Shown: piece by piece, positions 53,487 to 62,410 of the stretch | How the letters are laid out: each line of letters begins with the position of its first letter | Numbering within the stretch: the stretch's first letter is position 1 | NCBI RefSeq assembly: GCF_051857535.1 | Contig: NZ_JBPZGY010000001.1 | Coordinates: 517,084-581,083 of the forward strand | Source: Roseateles_B sp051857535 | GTDB taxonomy: Bacteria > Pseudomonadota > Gammaproteobacteria > Burkholderiales > Burkholderiaceae_C | DNA: 64,000 nt | Reading direction: 5' to 3' | Notes under the pieces: model-generated | The model's input: only the letters and a program-made list of their open reading frames with translations | What the model was told of the DNA's origin: nothing | The model's database searches: none | Translations under genes and position numbers: made by a program

Positions 53487-54710
53487 ATGAATGAACTGAT
53501 TGTTGTGCGCGATGCGCTCGTGAGCTGGCTGAGTGACGGCCTGACGGGTGCAAGCCTGTGGCAGATCGTGGTCTACACGCTGGTGGTGACCCACATCACC
53601 ATTGCAGCCGTGACCATCTTCCTGCACCGTGCGCAGGCCCACCGCGCACTGGACCTGGGGCCCATCCCCTCGCACTTCTTCCGCTTCTGGCTCTGGCTGA
53701 CCACGGGCATGGTGACCAAGGAATGGGTGGCCATTCACCGCAAGCACCACGCCAAGTGCGAGACCGAGGACGACCCCCACAGCCCGGTCACGCGCGGCAT
53801 CGACACCGTGCTGCTGCGCGGCTCCGAGTTGTATCGCGCTGAGGCCAAGAACCAGGAAACCCTGGAGAAGTACAGCCATGGCGTGCCCAATGACTGGATC
53901 GAGCGCAATCTCTACAGCCGCTACAGCTGGCAGGGCGTCGCGGTGATGATGATCATCAATCTGGCCCTGTTCGGCGCCCTGGGCGCCACCGTCTGGGCGA
54001 TCCAGATGGTTTGGATCCCCATCTGGGCTGCCGGCGTGATCAACGGGCTGGGCCACTACTGGGGCTACCGCAATTTCGAAGCCCAGGACGCTTCGACCAA
54101 TATTTCCCCCTGGGGTCTGCTCATCGGTGGCGAAGAGCTGCACAACAACCATCACACCTACCCGACGTCGGCCAAGTTCTCGGTCAAGCCCTTCGAGTTC
54201 GACATCGGCTGGGGCTACATTCGCGCCATGGAGATCATCGGCTGGGCCAAGGTCCGCAAGACGGCGCCGCAGCTGAAGCTGGGCGAGCTCAAGGCGGAGG
54301 CCGACAAGGCCACGCTGGAAGCCATCATCGCCAACCGTTACGAGATCATGGCCAGCTACGGCCGCAACCTGAAGGCCACCTGCGCCGTCGAGCTGGCCCG
54401 CCTGAAGGCGCAAGGCGAGCAGCACAGTGCCAAGTGGCAGCAGTTCAAGCAGGCCAAGCGTTGGTTGCACCGTGATGTCGATCGCATTCCGCAGGCCGTC
54501 CACGGCGATATCGAAGGTGCTCGCGCCGCGTCGCCGGCCCTGGACAAGCTGCTGACCATGCGCGAGGAGCTGCGTCAGCTCTGGACCCGGACCAACGTCT
54601 CGGCCGAGCAACTGGTGCGTGACCTCCAGGCCTGGTGCCAGAAGGCCGAGGAAAGCGGCATCGCCGAGCTGCGCAGCTTCTCCATGAATCTGCGCGCCGC
54701 GCGCGCCTGA
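53487..54710 (+). CDS. Membrane fatty-acid (acyl-CoA) desaturase
   Basis: This 407-residue di-iron membrane desaturase introduces a double bond into acyl chains using O2. The three histidine boxes are HRAQAH (47-52), HRKHH (84-88) and HNNHH (219-223), with flanking TM segments. The C-terminal ~140 residues form an unusual helical, charged extension (LKAEADKATLEAIIANRYEIMA, LARLKAQGEQHSAKWQQFKQAK) beyond the catalytic fold. An FNR-like box and a TACAAT -10 precede it. It is followed by a strong terminator. Confidence 0.93.
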   Translation: MNELIVVRDALVSWLSDGLTGASLWQIVVYTLVVTHITIAAVTIFLHRAQAHRALDLGPIPSHFFRFWLWLTTGMVTKEWVAIHRKHHAKCETEDDPHSPVTRGIDTVLLRGSELYRAEAKNQETLEKYSHGVPNDWIERNLYSRYSWQGVAVMMIINLALFGALGATVWAIQMVWIPIWAAGVINGLGHYWGYRNFEAQDASTNISPWGLLIGGEELHNNHHTYPTSAKFSVKPFEFDIGWGYIRAMEIIGWAKVRKTAPQLKLGELKAEADKATLEAIIANRYEIMASYGRNLKATCAVELARLKAQGEQHSAKWQQFKQAKRWLHRDVDRIPQAVHGDIEGARAASPALDKLLTMREELRQLWTRTNVSAEQLVRDLQAWCQKAEESGIAELRSFSMNLRAARA

Positions 54711-54756
54711 TTGTTTCCCAAGGTTGCTCCGGGGTATCCCGGTGTCAGCGTCCTGT

Positions 54757-54784
54757 AAAAGCGCCCCGTCAAGGGCGCTTTTTT
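54757..54784 (+). terminator. Intrinsic terminator of the desaturase gene
   Basis: AAAAGCGCCC and GGGCGCTTTT form a 10-bp stem with a CGTCAA loop, and the T-run continues to 54784. Confidence 0.9.
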
Positions 54785-54922
54785 CATGGTCGGCTCTTAT
54801 ACTGGTTTTCCCTTATTCGTCATCGGGATTGTGTGACGAACGTTGAAGGCGAGGCAGCTGCCCGCGGGAATCGGAGCCGGGCGCAGAGGCCTCAGTCGCA
54901 AACCATGAACAAGGAGAAGACC

Positions 54923-55414
54923 ATGAAGAAGTGGAAGATCGGGCTGGCTGCCCTGATCGCGGGAGTGGGCATGGCAGGTGTCGCGCAGGCTGCCGAACTC
55001 GATATGCATTTCCAGCCCCTGGACAAGTACCGTGATCTGGGTCGCAGCGTCTCTGAGCGGGAGGACATCCAGAAGGCACTCAGCGCGCATTTCCAGCGCC
55101 TGGCCGAGCGCCTGCCGGCGGGGCAGACGCTCAAGATTGACCTGCTGGAGATCAATAGGGCGGGCGAAATGGATTTCCGCCAGCGCCTCCCGGATCAGAT
55201 CCGCGTGATGCGCGAGGTCACCTGGCCGCAGATGGACTTCAGCTACGCGCTGCTGGAGGGGGGCAAGGAGATCAAGAGCGGCAAGGCCAGCCTCTCCGAC
55301 ATGAACTACCTGCATGGCAGCACGGTTCGCTATACCGATGGCGATCCGCTGCGCTATGAGAAGCCCATGATAGACAAGTGGTTCGATGCCGAATTCGGCA
55401 AGGCCGCGCGCTGA
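54923..55414 (+). CDS. DUF3016 exported protein
   Basis: The 163-residue product has a signal peptide (MKKWKIGLAALIAGVGMAGVAQAAE) and the DUF3016 pattern (LDMHFQPLDKYRDLGRS, LPAGQTLKIDLLEINRAGEMDF, WPQMDFSYALLEGGKEIKSGKASLSDMNYL). Function unknown. AAGGAG six bases before the ATG at 54923 favours this start over the ATG at 54905. Confidence 0.88.
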   Translation: MKKWKIGLAALIAGVGMAGVAQAAELDMHFQPLDKYRDLGRSVSEREDIQKALSAHFQRLAERLPAGQTLKIDLLEINRAGEMDFRQRLPDQIRVMREVTWPQMDFSYALLEGGKEIKSGKASLSDMNYLHGSTVRYTDGDPLRYEKPMIDKWFDAEFGKAAR

Positions 55415-55453
55415 ACCGGCCTGGCGGTTGCTACTCGGCAACCCCAATGAAAA

Positions 55454-55488
55454 AAAACCCGCCAGCATGCGCTTGGCGGGTTTTCTTT
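55454..55488. terminator. Bidirectional intrinsic terminator
   Basis: AAAACCCGCCA and TGGCGGGTTTT form an 11-bp stem around a 9-base loop, with CTTTT following. It serves the DUF3016 gene and, in the other direction, rpmG. Confidence 0.88.
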
Positions 55489-55509
55489 TGGGCTGCAAGC
55501 CGGGCTGAA

Positions 55510-55680
55510 TTACTTCAGCTTGATTTCCTTGTACAGGACGTGCTTGCGGGCCTTGGGGTCGAACTTCATGAATTCCAGCTTTTCGGGCGTGGTCTTCTTG
55601 TTCTTGTTCGTGGTGTAGAAATGACCGGTGCCGGCAGTGGATTCCAGCTTGATCTTTTCGCGTCCGCCTTTGGATGCCAT
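55510..55680 (-). CDS. rpmG: 50S ribosomal protein L33
   Basis: This 56-residue protein reads MASKGGREKIKLESTAGTG at the start and ends DPKARKHVLYKEIKLK, the L33 sequence. It lacks zinc-ligand cysteines, so it is the Zn-independent (C-) form. It lies 31 bp after rpmB on the minus strand, the usual rpmB-rpmG order. Confidence 0.97.
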   Translation of the reverse strand: MASKGGREKIKLESTAGTGHFYTTNKNKKTTPEKLEFMKFDPKARKHVLYKEIKLK

Positions 55681-55711
55681 TTGTTTGCTCCTTGGTGCTT
55701 AGTGGATCAGA

Positions 55712-55945
55712 TCAGAGCTCGCCCTTGGCGCGCAGATCAGCGACGACTTGCTCGATACCGACCTTGTCGATCAGACGCAGAGCGGCATTGCTCACGCGCA
55801 GACGCACCCAGCGGTTCTCGGTTTCCAGCCAGAAACGACGGTACTGCAGGTTGGGCAGGAAACGACGCTTGGTTTTGTTGTTGGCGTGGGAAACATTGTT
55901 GCCCACCATGGGCTTCTTGCCCGTGACTTGACAGACGCGTGCCAT
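55712..55945 (-). CDS. rpmB: 50S ribosomal protein L28
   Basis: The 77-residue protein MARVCQVTGKKPMVGNNVSHANNKTKRRFLPNL is L28; the conserved start excludes a much longer open frame that runs upstream over trxB. A stem (CAGCCC 55980-55985 / GGGCTG 55996-56001) in the leader might serve as a control site. It is co-transcribed with rpmG. Confidence 0.97.
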   Translation of the reverse strand: MARVCQVTGKKPMVGNNVSHANNKTKRRFLPNLQYRRFWLETENRWVRLRVSNAALRLIDKVGIEQVVADLRAKGEL

Positions 55946-56094
55946 GACGCTTCTCCGGTTCGATTTTCTATCCAGACACCAGCCCCGATGAACGAGGGCT
56001 GAGGTCCCATTGACCGCTCTATGCCTGCTAAACCTGCAAGCGCCGCGCAAGGCGTGCACTCTCAGGGGCGATCCATCCGGCAGGCAAGCCAAAG

Positions 56095-56100
56095 AGTATA
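56095..56100 (-). promoter_or_regulatory. -10 candidate of the rpmB-rpmG operon
   Basis: The minus strand reads TATACT about 150 bases before the rpmB ATG; it is directly downstream of the trxB terminator. No strong -35 is visible. Confidence 0.4.
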
Positions 56101-56104
56101 GCTG

Positions 56105-56131
56105 AAAAAAGGACAGCCGCCCAGAGGCGGC
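56105..56131 (-). terminator. Intrinsic terminator of trxB
   Basis: On the minus strand GCCGCC-TCTG-GGCGGC is followed by TGTCCTTTTTT, between trxB and rpmB. Confidence 0.75.
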
Positions 56132-56169
56132 CGTCGTCAGGCTGAGAAGGCCCGGGCGGACCGGGGCCG

Positions 56170-57126
56170 TCAACCCTGCGCCTGCTCCAGGTAGCGCTGA
56201 GCATCCAGGGCGGCCATGCAGCCCGTGCCCGCGCTGGTGATGGCCTGGCGGTAGACGTGGTCCTGCACGTCGCCAGCGGCGAAGATGCCTGGCACGCTGG
56301 TCATGGTCGCAAAGCCGTTCAGGCCGCTGCGGGTGACGATGTAGCCGTCCTTCATCTCCAGCTGACCCTGGAAGATGCCCGTGTTGGGTTGATGGCCGAT
56401 GGCGATGAAGCAGCCATGCAGGGGGATGTCCTTGGTCGTGCCGTTCTCGTGCTTCACGCGCACGCCGGTCACACCGCTCTGGTTGCCCAGCACTTCGTCC
56501 AGCGTGTGGAAGACATGCAGCTCGATCTTGCCGGCCGCCACCTTCTCCATCAGCTTGTCGACCAGGATGGGCTCGGCGCGGAACTTGTCGCGGCGATGGA
56601 TCAGGTGCACCTTGCTGGCGATGTTGGAGAGGTACAGGGCCTCCTCGACAGCGGTATTGCCGCCGCCCACCACGCACACCTCCTGGCCGCGGTAGAAGAA
56701 GCCGTCGCAGGTGGCGCAGGCGCTGACGCCGCGGCCCGAGAAGGCCTCTTCGGAGGGCAGGCCCAGGTACTTGGCCGAGGCACCGGTGGCGATGATCAGG
56801 GCGTCGCAGGTGTAGCTGCCGCTGTCGCCCTTGAGGAGGAAGGGGCGCTGGGAGAAGTCCACCGTGTTGATGTGGTCGAAGACGATCTCGGTCTGGAAGC
56901 GCTCGGCGTGCTGCTGGAAGCGCTGCATCAGTTCCGGACCCTGCACGCCCATCACGTCTGCGGGCCAGTTGTCGACCTCGGTGGTCGTCATCAGCTGGCC
57001 GCCCTGAGCCATGCCGGTGATCAGCAGGGGCTTGAGGTTGGCACGTGCGGCATAGATGGCGGCCGTGAAACCGGCGGGGCCGGAGCCCAGGATCAGCAAC
57101 TGGGTGTGGCGGGTGTTTTGAGTCAT
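56170..57126 (-). CDS. trxB: Thioredoxin-disulfide reductase
   Basis: TrxB uses NADPH to reduce thioredoxin. The 318-residue flavoenzyme has FAD-binding LILGSGPAGFTAAIYAAR, redox pair Cys137-Ala-Thr-Cys140 in SACATCDGFF, NADPH-binding VVGGGNTAVEEALYL and GIFAAGDVQD. Divergent from the Crp/Fnr regulator and ftsK, a common Burkholderiales arrangement. Confidence 0.97.
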   Translation of the reverse strand: MTQNTRHTQLLILGSGPAGFTAAIYAARANLKPLLITGMAQGGQLMTTTEVDNWPADVMGVQGPELMQRFQQHAERFQTEIVFDHINTVDFSQRPFLLKGDSGSYTCDALIIATGASAKYLGLPSEEAFSGRGVSACATCDGFFYRGQEVCVVGGGNTAVEEALYLSNIASKVHLIHRRDKFRAEPILVDKLMEKVAAGKIELHVFHTLDEVLGNQSGVTGVRVKHENGTTKDIPLHGCFIAIGHQPNTGIFQGQLEMKDGYIVTRSGLNGFATMTSVPGIFAAGDVQDHVYRQAITSAGTGCMAALDAQRYLEQAQG

Positions 57127-57169
57127 GGCTTCTCAGCTGGGGTTGCAGTCAGGACACACAAGAGGACGA

Positions 57170-57192
57170 GGTTTGATGATTCATGCCAAACC
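57170..57192. promoter_or_regulatory. Dyad between trxB and Crp/Fnr regulator
   Basis: GGTTTG and CAAACC form a 6-bp inverted repeat spaced by 11 bases (23 bp total), a possible operator in the divergent region. Confidence 0.4.
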
Positions 57193-57295
57193 CTATGGAG
57201 GTGCGTGACTTAATTGGCACAATGCAGCCATTCTAGGGAAGTCAAGCGGCGCCAGCCTGACGCCACCCCAATGACCACAGCTTAGGAGTTCATTC

Positions 57296-57961
57296 ATGGC
57301 CATGCTGTCCAATCTGGACCTGATCCGTCGTGTGCCCTTGTTTTCCCTGCTGACGACCGACCAGGCGCAGTCGATCGCTGACAGCGTGATCAAGCGCCGT
57401 TTCAAGCGCGGCGAGGTGGTGGTCGAGCAGGGGACCAAGTCCAATGCGCTGTTCATTCTGCTGAACGGCCGGGCCCGTGTGTTGACGGCCGACAACCGCG
57501 GCCGTGAAGTCATCCTCGCCGTGCTGCAGGCCGGTGACTACGTCGGCGAGATGAGCCTGATCGATGGCGAGCCGCACTCCGCCACCGTGCGCGCCGAGGT
57601 CCAGACGGACATGCTGGTGCTGGGCCGCAACGAGTTCGCCCGCTGCCTGCCCGAGAGCAGCAGCCTGTCCTACGGCATTCTGCGCGGCCTGGTGGCCCGC
57701 CTGCGCAACGCTGACCGCCAGATCGAGTCCCTGGCCCTGCTGGACGTCTACGGCCGCGTGGCCCGCACCCTGCTGGACATGTCCGAGGAGGACAAGGGCA
57801 TCAAGATCATCCGCGGCAAGGTCTCGCGCCAGGACATGGCCAAGGTGGTCGGCGCCTCCCGCGAGATGGTCAGCCGCGTGATGAAGGACCTGGAAGACCG
57901 CGGCGTCATCGAAACCCTGGAGAACGGCTCCGTGGTCATCAAGGAACGCCTGCACGACTGA
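57296..57961 (+). CDS. Crp/Fnr family transcriptional regulator
   Basis: This 221-residue regulator has a cyclic-nucleotide-binding-type beta-barrel (RGEVVVEQGTKSNALFILLNGRARVLT, VGEMSLIDGEPHSATVRA) and an HTH (SRQDMAKVVGASREMVSRVMKDLEDRGVI). It has only one cysteine and no N-terminal Fe-S cluster, so it is not an oxygen-sensing FNR itself. The ligand is unknown. A 23-bp dyad precedes it in the trxB intergenic region. Confidence 0.92.
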   Translation: MAMLSNLDLIRRVPLFSLLTTDQAQSIADSVIKRRFKRGEVVVEQGTKSNALFILLNGRARVLTADNRGREVILAVLQAGDYVGEMSLIDGEPHSATVRAEVQTDMLVLGRNEFARCLPESSSLSYGILRGLVARLRNADRQIESLALLDVYGRVARTLLDMSEEDKGIKIIRGKVSRQDMAKVVGASREMVSRVMKDLEDRGVIETLENGSVVIKERLHD

Positions 57962-58025
57962 TCCTGTTGCAGATGCCGGCCCCCTGGCGGCCGGCCGCCT
58001 GCATTTCCTGGGCCACAATCGCGGG

Positions 58026-60395
58026 ATGAGTTTTCCCCTGGGTTCCCTGACGGGCGCGGAGGACGCCGCCCCGGCCGACAAGGTCTACAAGCGCCAGCCC
58101 TCCAAGAAGGCCAGGCCGGCGCCCGCGCCGGCGGCATCGTCTCTGCGCACGCCGCTGTGGCTGATCCTGGGCGGCCTGGTCTGGTGCCTGGTGCTGCTGG
58201 CCCTGCTGACGCACGACCGCGGCGACGCCGCCTTCTCCATCGCGAGCAGCAAGGAGCACGTGAGCAACCGCGTGGGCACGCTGGGCGCCTGGGTTTCTGA
58301 CCTCCTGCTCTTCGGCTTCGGCTATTCGGCCTGGTGGCTGATGCTGGTGGCCCTGCGCCGCTGGCTGGGAGGCCTGGCCGAGGTGCTGCGCACCGAGCCT
58401 GTCGTCGACGACACCCCCGTCTGGCAGCGCCGCGGCCTCTGGCTGCTGGGCCTGGTGCTGCTCATGTGCGCCAGCTGCGCCCTGGAATGGACCCGGCTCT
58501 ACGGCTGGGAGGCTCGCCTGCCCGGCGCCCATGCCGGCGGCGTGCTGGGCTATGCCCTAGGCCCCTGGAGCATGAAGCTGCTGGGCTTTGCGGGCTCCGG
58601 CCTGGTCTGGATCGTGGTCCTGCTGGCTGGCAGCTCCCTGGCCCTGCAGTTCTCCTGGATGCGTCTGGCCGAGCTGATCGGCACCCGCATCGACGAATTC
58701 CGCCAACGCAATGTCGACCGCCGCGAGGTGGCCGAGGACAAGCGCGTGGGCAAGAAGGCCAAGCGCGAGCGCGAGCAGGTGGTCGAGGTCGAGCGCCAGG
58801 TGGTCGAGGAGCATGTGCCCATCGTGATCGAGGCCCCGGTGGTCGAGGTGCCGCAGTCCACTCGGGTGGCCAAGGAGCGCCAGACCACGCTGTTCAGCGA
58901 GTTGGCCGACACCAAGCTGCCCCAGGTCGACCTGCTGGATGCCGCCCCGCCGCGGGTCGAGACGGTCACGCCCGAGTCGCTGGAGATGACCAGCCGCATG
59001 ATCGAGAAGAAGCTGCGCGACTTCGGTGTCGAGGTGCGCGTGGTGGCGGCCTCGCCCGGTCCGGTGATCACGCGCTACGAGATCGAGCCGGCCACCGGCG
59101 TGAAGGGCTCGCAGATCGTCAACCTGGCCAAGGACCTGGCGCGTTCGCTGAGCCTGGTCTCCATCCGCGTGGTCGAGACCATTCCGGGCAAGAACTACAT
59201 GGCCCTGGAGCTGCCCAATGCGCGCCGGCAGACCATCCGCCTCTCCGAGATTCTGGGTTCGCAGATCTATGCCGACGCCCCCTCGCAGCTGACCATGGGT
59301 CTGGGCAAGGACATCGTGGGCGCCCCCGTGGTGGCCGACCTCGCCAAGATGCCGCACTGCCTGGTCGCCGGCACCACCGGCTCAGGCAAGTCGGTGGGGA
59401 TCAACGCCATGATCCTCTCCCTGCTCTACAAGGCTGAGGCGCGCGACGTGCGCCTGATCCTCATCGACCCGAAGATGCTGGAAATGAGCGTCTACGAGGG
59501 CATTCCGCACCTGCTGGCTCCCGTCGTGACCGACATGAAGCAGGCCGGCAACGCGCTGAACTGGTGCGTGGGCGAGATGGAGCGGCGCTACAAGTTCATG
59601 TCCAAGCTGGGCGTGCGCAACCTGGCCGGCTACAACAAGAAGATCGACGAGGCCAAGGAGCGCGGCGAGAAGATAGCCAACCCCTTCAGCCTCACGCCCG
59701 AGCAGCCCGAGCCGCTGGAGCGCCTGCCCTTCATCGTCGTGGTGATCGACGAACTGGCTGACCTGATGATGGTGGTGGGCAAGCAGATCGAGGAGCTGAT
59801 TGCCCGTCTGGCCCAGAAGGCGCGCGCGGCAGGCATCCACCTGATCCTGGCCACGCAGCGGCCTTCGGTGGACGTGATCACCGGCCTGATCAAGGCCAAT
59901 ATTCCGACCCGCCTGTCCTTCCAGGTCTCCAGCAAGATCGACAGCCGCACCATCCTCGACCAGATGGGCGCCGAGGCCCTGCTGGGCATGGGCGACATGC
60001 TCTACATGGCCTCGGGCACCGGCCTGCCCACCCGCGTGCACGGCGCCTTCGTCAGCGACGACGAGGTGCACCGCGTGGTCGAGTACCTGAAGGCCCAGGG
60101 CGGTGAGCCCAACTACATCGAGGGCATCCTCGAGGGCGGTGTGCTGGAGAGCGAGGGGGGGGGCGACGGCGGCGGTGCCGGGGGCGGCGATGCCGAATCC
60201 GACCCGATGTACGACCAGGCCGTGGCCGTGGTGCTGCAGCACAAGCGGGCCTCCATCTCCCTGGTCCAGCGCCATCTGCGCATCGGCTACAACCGGGCTG
60301 CCCGTTTGCTGGAGCAGATGGAGAAGTCCGGCCTGGTCGGCGCCATGGCCACCAATGGCAGCCGCGAACTCATCGTGCCCAAGCGAGACGAATGA
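58026..60395 (+). CDS. ftsK: DNA translocase FtsK
   Basis: FtsK moves DNA through the division septum and activates dimer resolution. The 789-residue protein has four N-terminal TM segments, a charged linker, the motor (GTTGSGKSVGINAMI Walker A, LILIDPKM, FIVVVIDELADLMM Walker B) and the C-terminal gamma winged helix (DPMYDQAVAVVLQHKRASISLVQRHLRIGYNRAARLLEQME). A Gly-rich hinge encoded by a nine-G run (60155-60163) joins motor and gamma. CACAAT ends six bases before the ATG, predicting a leaderless mRNA. Confidence 0.97.
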   Translation: MSFPLGSLTGAEDAAPADKVYKRQPSKKARPAPAPAASSLRTPLWLILGGLVWCLVLLALLTHDRGDAAFSIASSKEHVSNRVGTLGAWVSDLLLFGFGYSAWWLMLVALRRWLGGLAEVLRTEPVVDDTPVWQRRGLWLLGLVLLMCASCALEWTRLYGWEARLPGAHAGGVLGYALGPWSMKLLGFAGSGLVWIVVLLAGSSLALQFSWMRLAELIGTRIDEFRQRNVDRREVAEDKRVGKKAKREREQVVEVERQVVEEHVPIVIEAPVVEVPQSTRVAKERQTTLFSELADTKLPQVDLLDAAPPRVETVTPESLEMTSRMIEKKLRDFGVEVRVVAASPGPVITRYEIEPATGVKGSQIVNLAKDLARSLSLVSIRVVETIPGKNYMALELPNARRQTIRLSEILGSQIYADAPSQLTMGLGKDIVGAPVVADLAKMPHCLVAGTTGSGKSVGINAMILSLLYKAEARDVRLILIDPKMLEMSVYEGIPHLLAPVVTDMKQAGNALNWCVGEMERRYKFMSKLGVRNLAGYNKKIDEAKERGEKIANPFSLTPEQPEPLERLPFIVVVIDELADLMMVVGKQIEELIARLAQKARAAGIHLILATQRPSVDVITGLIKANIPTRLSFQVSSKIDSRTILDQMGAEALLGMGDMLYMASGTGLPTRVHGAFVSDDEVHRVVEYLKAQGGEPNYIEGILEGGVLESEGGGDGGGAGGGDAESDPMYDQAVAVVLQHKRASISLVQRHLRIGYNRAARLLEQMEKSGLVGAMATNGSRELIVPKRDE
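60155..60163 (+). repeat. Nine-G homopolymer in ftsK
   Basis: GGGGGGGGG falls in the codons of the Gly-rich hinge before the gamma domain. Slippage would remove the gamma domain. Confidence 0.85.
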
Positions 60396-61024
60396 ACCTC
60401 CTGAATCTCAATTCTTCCCGCCGTCTGCTGTGTGCAGCGGCCCTCCTGCTGGGGTCAGGTCTTGCCCGGGCCGACGCCGTGCAGTCCCTCAAGGACTTCG
60501 TGCGCGAGGTCCGGAGCGGCCGCGCCAGCTTCAGTCAGACCGTCACTGCCCCTGACGGCAAGCGCAAGAAGACCTCCAGCGGGACCTTCGAGTTCCAGCG
60601 TCCGAACCTCTTTCGCTTCCAGTACCAGAAGCCCTTCGAGCAGTTGATCGTGGGGGACGGCCAGAAGGTCTGGACCTTCGACGCCGACCTCAACCAGGCT
60701 AGTTCACGTCGTATCGGCCAGGCCTTGGCTGGCACACCAGCCGCGCTGCTGGCCGGGGGTAACGTCGAGAAGGACTTCGAGCTCAAGGCCCAGCCCAGCG
60801 AGGCCGGTGTGGACTGGGTACTGGCCCTGCCGCGCCAGGCTGACGGCAACATCCAGCAGCTGCGCGTCGGCTTCAAGGGCCGTGAGCTGGTGGCGCTGGA
60901 GGTGCTGGATGCCTTTGGCCAGCGCTCGCTGATGCAGCTGAGCCAGCTGCAGACCAATGTGCCCATTGGCGCTGAGCGCTTCCGCTTCGAGGTGCCCAAG
61001 GGCGTGGACCTGCTGGAGCAATGA
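60392..61024 (+). CDS. lolA: Outer-membrane lipoprotein carrier protein LolA
   Basis: LolA ferries lipoproteins from the LolCDE complex to LolB across the periplasm. The 210-residue protein has a signal peptide (RRLLCAAALLLGSGLARA) and FSQTVTAPDGKRKKTSSGTFEFQRPNLFRFQYQKPFEQLIVGDGQKVWTFDADLNQ, the LolA core. Its ATG overlaps the ftsK stop by 4 bp. Its signal-peptide codons contain an exact copy of the 15-base recurring motif. Confidence 0.95.
   Translation: MNLLNLNSSRRLLCAAALLLGSGLARADAVQSLKDFVREVRSGRASFSQTVTAPDGKRKKTSSGTFEFQRPNLFRFQYQKPFEQLIVGDGQKVWTFDADLNQASSRRIGQALAGTPAALLAGGNVEKDFELKAQPSEAGVDWVLALPRQADGNIQQLRVGFKGRELVALEVLDAFGQRSLMQLSQLQTNVPIGAERFRFEVPKGVDLLEQ
60451..60465 (-). repeat. 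Exact copy of the 15-base motif within lolA
   Basis: The minus strand reads GCAAGACCTGACCCC, in codons of the LolA signal peptide. Confidence 0.6.
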
Positions 61025-61045
61025 GGGCAGGGCGCTGGCGGCACC

Positions 61046-62410
61046 ATGTCTGAGAACGCATCCCTTTTCGGCGACGAGCCCGCCCCTGCCGAGCACCGGC
61101 CGGCGCGGCAGGCGGCGCCGCAGGCCAAGGCCTACCAGCCTCTGCCGGAGCGCCTGCGGCCGCGTCATCTGGACGAAGTCATCGGCCAGCGCCAGCTGCT
61201 GGGCGAGGGCATGCCCCTGCGCGTGGCCTTCGAGACCGGGCGCCTGCATTCCATGATCCTCTGGGGGCCGCCGGGCGTGGGCAAGACCACGCTGGCGCGG
61301 CTGCTGGCCCAGGCTTTCGATGCGCAGTTCATCAGCATCTCCGCGGTGCTGGGCGGCGTGAAGGAGATCCGCGAGGCGGTCGAGCGTGCGCAGGTCGCGG
61401 CGGCTCAGGGGCGGCGCACCATCGTCTTCGTGGACGAGGTGCACCGCTTCAACAAGTCTCAGCAGGATGCCTTCCTGCCGCACGTGGAGTCCGGCCTCTT
61501 CACCTTCATCGGGGCGACGACGGAGAACCCGTCCTTCGAGGTCAACTCGGCCCTGCTGTCCCGGGCCAGCGTGCACGTGCTCAAGTCCCTGGACGAGGAG
61601 GACCTGCTGGCCCTGGTCCGGCGCGGCGAGGTGGCCCTGGGCTGCCCGTCCTTTACCGAGGCCGCGGCCAAACGCCTGGTGGCCTATGCCGACGGCGATG
61701 CGCGGCGCCTGCTGAACGCGGTGGAGACGGCCGCGCAGCTGGCGCCCCCGGGCCTGGCCAGCATCGACGAGACCCAGCTCGAGCGCGCCCTGGGCGAGCA
61801 GCTGCGGCGCTACGACAAGGGCGGCGAGCAGTTCTACGACGTCATCTCCGCCTTGCACAAGTCCGTGCGCGGTTCGGACCCGGACGCTGCCCTGTACTGG
61901 TTCTGCCGCATGCTGGACGGCGGGGTCGACGCCCGTTACATCTCCCGCCGTCTGATCCGCATGGCCAGCGAGGACATCGGCCTGGCCGACCCGCGCGCGC
62001 TGCGCCTGTGCCTGGATGCCGCGGACACCTATGAGCGGCTCGGTTCCCCCGAGGGCGAGCTGACGCTGGCGCAGGCTGTCGTCTATCTCGCCATTGCGCC
62101 CAAGTCCAATGCGGTGTACACCGCCTACAAAGCCGCGCGGGCCCTGGTCAAGCAGGATGCCAGCCGGCCCGTGCCCCTGCATCTGCGCAACGCGCCGACC
62201 CGCTTGATGAAGGACCTGGGCTATGGGCATGAGTACCGCTATGCGCATGACTTCCCCGGCGCCTTCGTGGCCGGGGAGCAGTACCTGCCGGACGGGCTGG
62301 AGGGCCAGCGCTTCTATGAGCCCGTGCCGCGCGGGCTTGAGATCCGCATCGGCGACCGCCTGGCCGAGCTGCGCCGCCTCAATGCCGAGGCGGGCGACAC
62401 CGAGGACTGA
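61046..62410 (+). CDS. rarA: Replication-associated recombination protein A (RarA/MgsA)
   Basis: RarA is a AAA+ ATPase acting at stalled replication forks. The 454-residue protein has RPRHLDEVIGQRQLLGEG, Walker A WGPPGVGKTT, Walker B FVDEVHRFNKSQQD and the conserved GATTENPSFEVNSALLSR. The C-terminal tetramerisation region (SDPDAALYWFCRMLDGG, YEYRYAHDFPGAF-type) fits RarA. It lies 21 bp after lolA, completing ftsK-lolA-rarA. Confidence 0.96.
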   Translation: MSENASLFGDEPAPAEHRPARQAAPQAKAYQPLPERLRPRHLDEVIGQRQLLGEGMPLRVAFETGRLHSMILWGPPGVGKTTLARLLAQAFDAQFISISAVLGGVKEIREAVERAQVAAAQGRRTIVFVDEVHRFNKSQQDAFLPHVESGLFTFIGATTENPSFEVNSALLSRASVHVLKSLDEEDLLALVRRGEVALGCPSFTEAAAKRLVAYADGDARRLLNAVETAAQLAPPGLASIDETQLERALGEQLRRYDKGGEQFYDVISALHKSVRGSDPDAALYWFCRMLDGGVDARYISRRLIRMASEDIGLADPRALRLCLDAADTYERLGSPEGELTLAQAVVYLAIAPKSNAVYTAYKAARALVKQDASRPVPLHLRNAPTRLMKDLGYGHEYRYAHDFPGAFVAGEQYLPDGLEGQRFYEPVPRGLEIRIGDRLAELRRLNAEAGDTED

